A stretch of 64,000 nt of DNA, from assembly GCF_030408795.1 (NCBI RefSeq), contig NZ_CP047211.1, forward strand, positions 868,001 to 932,000, written 5' to 3'. Within the stretch, counting starts at the first letter, position 1, and every line of letters begins with the position of its first letter. The stretch comes from Corynebacterium hansenii. Lineage in GTDB: Bacteria; Actinomycetota; Actinomycetes; Mycobacteriales; Mycobacteriaceae. Under the pieces are notes generated by a model. The model was not told the DNA's origin. It did not search any database and was given only the letters and a program-made list of their open reading frames with translations. A program made the position numbers and the translations under genes. Positions 60,527 to 64,000 of this stretch are shown here, one piece after another.

Positions 60527-61281
60527 ATCTCATCCGTGACGTCAATCCCGTCGCAAAGCTCCTGGGTCTGCTGCTGGTGACCACTCCGCTGCTGCTGTCG
60601 ATCGATTGGGTGTCGGCCGCGGTGGCGCTGGCGTGCGCGTTGGCCGCGGCTCCGCTGTGCGGCGTCGGGCCGCGGCGGCTGGTTCGCAGGGGCTGGCCGA
60701 TTCTGCTGGCCTCGCCGGTGTCGGGCATGTCGATGCTGCTGTACGGCGCGCCCGAGGGCCGCGAATACTTCTCCTTCCTATTGGCGACCGTGACGGACAA
60801 CTCGATCGCGCTGGCCATCGCCATCACGGTGCGCGTGCTGGCGGTGGGGCTGCCGGTGGTGGTGCTCACCGCGGACATCGACCCGACGGAGCTCGGCGAC
60901 GGCCTGTCGCAGGTGCTCAAACTGCCGTCGCGGTTCGTGCTCGCGTCGGTGGCGGGCGTCCGGCTGATCACCCTCTTCCTCGACGATTGGCGGGCGCTGA
61001 CCCGTGCCCGCCGCGCGCGCGGGCTGGGTGATCGCGGGCGCATCCGGCGGTTGTTCGGGCAGGTCTTCGCGTTGCTGGTGTTCGCGCTGCGGCGCGGCAC
61101 GAAGCTGTCCACCGCCATGGAGGCCCGCGGATTCGGCGCCCCCGGCGAGCGGACGTGGGCGCGCGAGTCGACGTTCGGCGGTCGCGAATGGGCGGTGCTG
61201 GCGGCGTGCGCGCTGGTGGCGGCGGCGTCGCTGGGCATCGCGGTGTGGACCGGCGAGTTCCGGTTCCTGGGGGTCGCATGA
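60523..61281 (+). CDS. ykoC: YkoC, transmembrane T component of the ECF transporter
   Basis: 252 residues from GTG 60523 (GTGA overlap with the ykoD stop). About five membrane helices and the coupling-helix motifs TRARRARGLGDRG (about 160) and MEARGFGAPGERT (about 198), each with the Ala-Arg-Gly signature that docks on the ATPases. It completes the ykoEDC set. Confidence 0.92.
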   Translation: MNLIRDVNPVAKLLGLLLVTTPLLLSIDWVSAAVALACALAAAPLCGVGPRRLVRRGWPILLASPVSGMSMLLYGAPEGREYFSFLLATVTDNSIALAIAITVRVLAVGLPVVVLTADIDPTELGDGLSQVLKLPSRFVLASVAGVRLITLFLDDWRALTRARRARGLGDRGRIRRLFGQVFALLVFALRRGTKLSTAMEARGFGAPGERTWARESTFGGREWAVLAACALVAAASLGIAVWTGEFRFLGVA

Positions 61282-61772
61282 TCCTGCTCATCGACGGCCG
61301 GTCGGGCTCCGGCAAGACGACGTTCGCGGAGAAGCTCCGCGGCGTGCTGGGCTGGCCCGTCGTCCACCTCGAGGACGCCTACCCCGGGTGGGGAGGTTTG
61401 GCCGCCGCGTCCGGCGCGGTGGCCGAGTCGATGCTCGACCCCGATGCGGCGGGCTTCCGGCGCTGGGATTGGTTCGCCTCCGACTGGGCGGAGTGGGTCG
61501 ACCTGTCGGGGCACATGGCGCCGGGCCGGTCGCTGATCATCGAGGGCTGCGGTGCGCTGACCGCCGCGAACCTGGCCGCGGCCCGCGCGATCGGCGACGG
61601 CGAGGCGTGGGGTGCGTGGGTCGAGCTCGACGAGCCCACCCGGTTCGCCCGCGCCATGGCGCGCGACCCGTATTTCCGCGGGCACTGGCGCATGTGGGCC
61701 GAGCAGGAGGACGCCCACATCGCCCGCCACGATCCGCGGGCGCTCGCGGACTGGACGGTGCGCCCGCGGTAG
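61278..61772 (+). CDS. P-loop kinase-like protein, fourth gene of the TPP-riboswitch operon
   Basis: 164 residues. Walker A GRSGSGKTT (about 7-15) at the N-terminus, then HLEDAYPGW (Asp like the substrate-binding Asp of uridine kinases) and ARDPYFRGHW near residue 130, where ATP-kinase lids are Arg-rich. It matches no thiamine enzyme I recognise by name. ATG overlaps the ykoC stop (ATGA), so it is in the thiamine-transport operon. It could phosphorylate the imported precursor or a derived nucleoside; this is inference. Confidence 0.75.
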   Translation: MILLIDGRSGSGKTTFAEKLRGVLGWPVVHLEDAYPGWGGLAAASGAVAESMLDPDAAGFRRWDWFASDWAEWVDLSGHMAPGRSLIIEGCGALTAANLAAARAIGDGEAWGAWVELDEPTRFARAMARDPYFRGHWRMWAEQEDAHIARHDPRALADWTVRPR

Positions 61773-61834
61773 CACCGCCATGCGCGGGTGCCTCGCGCGG
61801 GTTCGTGCCCGGCGGCGGCATCCGGGGGCTGGGC

Positions 61835-61840
61835 TACCGT
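61835..61840 (+). promoter_or_regulatory. -10 box of the DUF218 gene, leaderless type
   Basis: TACCGT, then GGGTCC and ATG 61847. The gene may therefore have a promoter of its own, separate from the riboswitch operon. Confidence 0.5.
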
Positions 61841-61846
61841 GGGTCC

Positions 61847-62800
61847 ATGACCCGCTTGACGACGCCCCGCCGCCCCATGTTCGCGGCACTGGCCGCGGTC
61901 CCGGGGTGCCTCATGGCGGCGACGCTGACCGTCGGCGGCATCGTGGCGTGGCGCGACCCGCTGATGCGGCCGCCGAAATTGCCGAACCGCCGGCCGCCGA
62001 ACTGGGGGCTGCCCGCCGCCGGGGTCGCCTACGGAGCGGTGGTCCTCGGTGCGGCGAATGTCGTGGCGCGGGGCGGATCGGGGCGTGGAGTGACGCGCGG
62101 CCGCGGACACGGTTGGAAAGACCGCGGGGGAGCGGGCCGGAAAGACCGCGGGGGAGCCGGCCGTGGCGCGCCGCCCGCCGCGGTCGCCGCGTCCGCCTTC
62201 GTGCTGTCCGCCGCCGCGGCCCCCGGCGCGATGCTCCCGGTGTTCGAGGTCGCCCGGCGCACGTGGGCGCGCCGCAACAGGGGGCCGGCCGGGACGGTCA
62301 TCGTCCTCGGGTGCGCGCTGCGCGATGGTCGGCCGTCATCGCTGCTGCGCCACCGCCTGGAGAAGGCGGAAGAGGTGGCCCGGCGGGTGCCGGGCACCGC
62401 GACGGTCATCTGCTGCGGTGGGGTCGGCGAAGACGGAGGGCCGTCGGAAGCCGAGGTCATGAGCTCCTGGCTGGGCGAACGCGGGCTCGCGGACCTTCGC
62501 CTGGAGTCGCATTCCACGTCGACGAAGGAGAACCTCGCCAACGCCGAACCGATGGTCGAGCGCGGCCCCGTCACGGTCGTGACCAGTGATTTCCACGTGT
62601 TCCGGACCGGATCCCTGGCGCGCCGGGCGGGGCATCCCGAATGGCGGGTGGAGGGGGCGCCGACGCCGCCGCGGTACTGGGCGACTTCGATGCTGCGGGA
62701 GTTCCTGGCGCTCGGCGCCTGGTGGCCCACCCCCGGCGCGGCGGTGGGCGCAACATTTTTCGGCCTGTGGCTGCAACACCGCATCCCCCGTCGGGGGTGA
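61847..62800 (+). CDS. YdcF/SanA-like DUF218 protein with membrane segments
   Basis: 317 residues. The N-terminal half has about three hydrophobic segments (about 12-32, 50-70, 108-126) around a Gly/Arg/Lys repeat region (KDRGGAG repeated, about 84-108). The DUF218 domain (about 145-290) has TVIVLGCALRDGRPSSLLRHRLEKA, GGPSEAEVMSSWLGERG and VVTSDFHVFRT. ElyC/SanA-type members act in envelope maintenance or vancomycin resistance. Function here unknown. Confidence 0.78.
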   Translation: MTRLTTPRRPMFAALAAVPGCLMAATLTVGGIVAWRDPLMRPPKLPNRRPPNWGLPAAGVAYGAVVLGAANVVARGGSGRGVTRGRGHGWKDRGGAGRKDRGGAGRGAPPAAVAASAFVLSAAAAPGAMLPVFEVARRTWARRNRGPAGTVIVLGCALRDGRPSSLLRHRLEKAEEVARRVPGTATVICCGGVGEDGGPSEAEVMSSWLGERGLADLRLESHSTSTKENLANAEPMVERGPVTVVTSDFHVFRTGSLARRAGHPEWRVEGAPTPPRYWATSMLREFLALGAWWPTPGAAVGATFFGLWLQHRIPRRG

Positions 62801-62830
62801 GCCATGCCACGGCGAACGTTCCGCTAATGG

Positions 62831-62847
62831 CGATTAATCGTTATGCT
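62831..62847 (+). promoter_or_regulatory. Candidate promoter/operator of the acyl-CoA dehydrogenase gene
   Basis: CGATTAATCG (62831-62840) is a perfect 10-base palindrome followed at once by TATGCT (62842-62847), a -10 candidate. The start codon is 44 bp downstream. Confidence 0.45.
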
Positions 62848-62890
62848 CGGCCCTTGACCAAACGCACCGACCGCATGGAGGATCACCCCA

Positions 62891-64000
62891 ATGGCACTCA
62901 CCCCCGGATTTGACCTGTTCCAGCTGCCCGAAGAGCACCAGGAGCTGCGTGCCGTCATCCGCGACCTCGCCGACAAGGAGATCGCCCCCCACGCGGCCGA
63001 CGTGGACGAGAACGAGCGCTTCCCCCAGGAGGCCCTCGACGCGCTGAACGCCGCCGGCTTCAACGCCATCCACATCCCGGAGGAGTACGGCGGCCAGGGC
63101 GGCGACTCCGTCGCGGCGACCATCGTCATCGAGGAAGTCGCCCGCGTCTGCGGTTCTTCGTCGCTGATCCCGGCCGTGAACAAGCTGGGCACCATGGGTC
63201 TGATCCTGAAGGGCTCCGAGGAGCTGAAGAAGCAGGTGCTGCCGGACATCGCCAACGGCGAGATGGCCTCCTACGCCCTCACCGAGCGCGGCGCGGGCTC
63301 CGACGCCGGCGCCATGAAGACCCGCGCCGTCCGCGACGGCGACGAGTGGGTCCTCAACGGCTCCAAGTGCTTCATCACCAACGGCGGCAAGTCGCTGTGG
63401 TACACCGTCATGGCCGTCACCGACCCGGAGAAGGGCGCCAACGGCATCTCGGCCTTCATGGTCCGCGCCGATGACGAGGGCTTCCGCGTCGGCGGCCTGG
63501 AGAAGAAGATGGGCATCAAGGGTTCGCCGACGGCCGAGCTCTACTTCGAGGACTGCCGCATCCCGGCCGACCGCATGATCGGCGAGGAGGGCACCGGCTT
63601 CAAGACCGCCCTGGAGACCCTCGACCACACCCGCCCGACCATCGGCGCCCAGGCGCTGGGCCTGGCGCAGGGCGCGTACGAGTACGCGGTGGGCTACGTG
63701 CTGGAGCGCGAGCAGTTCGGCAAGCCGATCTCGGCCTTCCAGAACACCCAGTTCATGCTGGCGGACATGCGCACCAAGATCGAGGCCGCGCGCCTGATGG
63801 TCTACACCGCCGCCGCCAACGCCGAGCGCGGTTCCGCCGACGGCGGCTCCAAGATCGGCCTGATGGCCGCCGCCGCCAAGACCTTCGCGTCCGACGTGGC
63901 CATGGAGGTCACCACCGACGCCGTGCAGCTGCTCGGCGGCTACGGCTTCACCCGCGACTTCCCGGTCGAGCGCATGATGCGCGATGCCAAGATCACCCAG
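62891..64000 (+). CDS. Acyl-CoA dehydrogenase, truncated by window end
   Basis: 370 codons are visible with no stop before the window ends, so only a few C-terminal residues are missing. ASYALTERGAGSDAGAMKTRA and CFITNGGKSLWYTVMAVT are the FAD/substrate motifs; REQFGKPISAFQNTQFMLADM and the final TTDAVQLLGGYGFTRDFPVERMMRDAKIT are C-domain hallmarks. It oxidises an acyl-CoA to the 2-enoyl-CoA and gives electrons to ETF. GGAGG precedes ATG 62891. Confidence 0.93.
   Translation, partial: MALTPGFDLFQLPEEHQELRAVIRDLADKEIAPHAADVDENERFPQEALDALNAAGFNAIHIPEEYGGQGGDSVAATIVIEEVARVCGSSSLIPAVNKLGTMGLILKGSEELKKQVLPDIANGEMASYALTERGAGSDAGAMKTRAVRDGDEWVLNGSKCFITNGGKSLWYTVMAVTDPEKGANGISAFMVRADDEGFRVGGLEKKMGIKGSPTAELYFEDCRIPADRMIGEEGTGFKTALETLDHTRPTIGAQALGLAQGAYEYAVGYVLEREQFGKPISAFQNTQFMLADMRTKIEAARLMVYTAAANAERGSADGGSKIGLMAAAAKTFASDVAMEVTTDAVQLLGGYGFTRDFPVERMMRDAKITQ

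Noticed and set aside
1..64000. tRNA or rRNA genes
   Set aside because: No cloverleaf with a T-loop GTTCRA-type core and no rRNA-like conserved sequence was noticed on either strand. A tRNAscan run would settle this.

Overview
The window is 64 kb of GC-rich bacterial DNA with dense coding on both strands. It reads as an actinobacterial chromosome, most probably Corynebacterium or a close relative. Pointers are the strong G/C third-position bias, many GTG starts, many transcripts that look leaderless (a TANNNT box exactly 6-7 nt before the start codon), an actinobacterial TPP riboswitch with ykoEDC, a DUF6230/DUF6114 pair and several short lipoproteins. No rRNA, tRNA, CRISPR array or intact transposon was seen. 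The genus is inference, because no genus-specific marker gene lies here.

Layout. 0.4-8 kb: a MetY-type sulfhydrylase, a lipoprotein, and two paralogous multi-span membrane proteins (DUF5692-like). Each membrane gene is divergent from a soluble gene (a START/SRPBCC-like protein and an extended SDR), and related regulatory elements lie in both divergent gaps. 8-13 kb: a GntP-type permease, mmsB, mmsA and a TetR regulator, a likely 3-hydroxyisobutyrate/methylmalonate-semialdehyde catabolic unit. 13-18.5 kb: a lipoprotein, a His-rich membrane protein, a rhodanese, a CapA-like protein and an L,D-transpeptidase. 18.5-23.5 kb: a lipid kinase, an FAD oxidase and glpD. 23.6-28.3 kb: pntAB transhydrogenase and a 5'-truncated UlaA PTS permease. 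28.3-29.8 kb: an AT-rich islet with a nuclease-like gene that appears frameshifted. 29.8-36 kb: SelO, an acidic protein, a DUF302 protein, an SDR and a Gfo/Idh oxidoreductase. 36-42.4 kb: a DUF262/HNH (GmrSD-like) gene divergent from a 1,134-residue exonuclease-TerB-BRCT-sigma4-like fusion, then an HD protein. 42.5-50 kb: a BASS transporter, a FrnE-like thiol oxidoreductase, DUF6230/DUF6114, DUF1877, a lipoprotein, an unknown protein and an orphan HigA-like protein. 50-58 kb: a patatin, M18 and M20 peptidase-family enzymes, a GH13 enzyme, a lipoprotein and a large membrane protein. 58-64 kb: a TPP riboswitch, ykoEDC, a P-loop kinase, a DUF218 protein and an acyl-CoA dehydrogenase cut by the window end.

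Two families of long intergenic palindromes stand out. Family A is 68 bp with four copies, all in the first 13.3 kb. Family B is about 64-68 bp with three copies between 36 and 56 kb, one of them fused to a 30-bp tandem array. A CsoR/CstR-like operator overlapping a -10 box is shared by the rhodanese and DUF302 genes, 17 kb apart, which suggests a persulfide- or metal-responsive regulon.

The best candidates for something undescribed are the multidomain exonuclease next to the DUF262 gene, the twin membrane-protein loci with their shared operator, and the two palindrome families. Functions given are from recognising family motifs by eye; no database search was possible.
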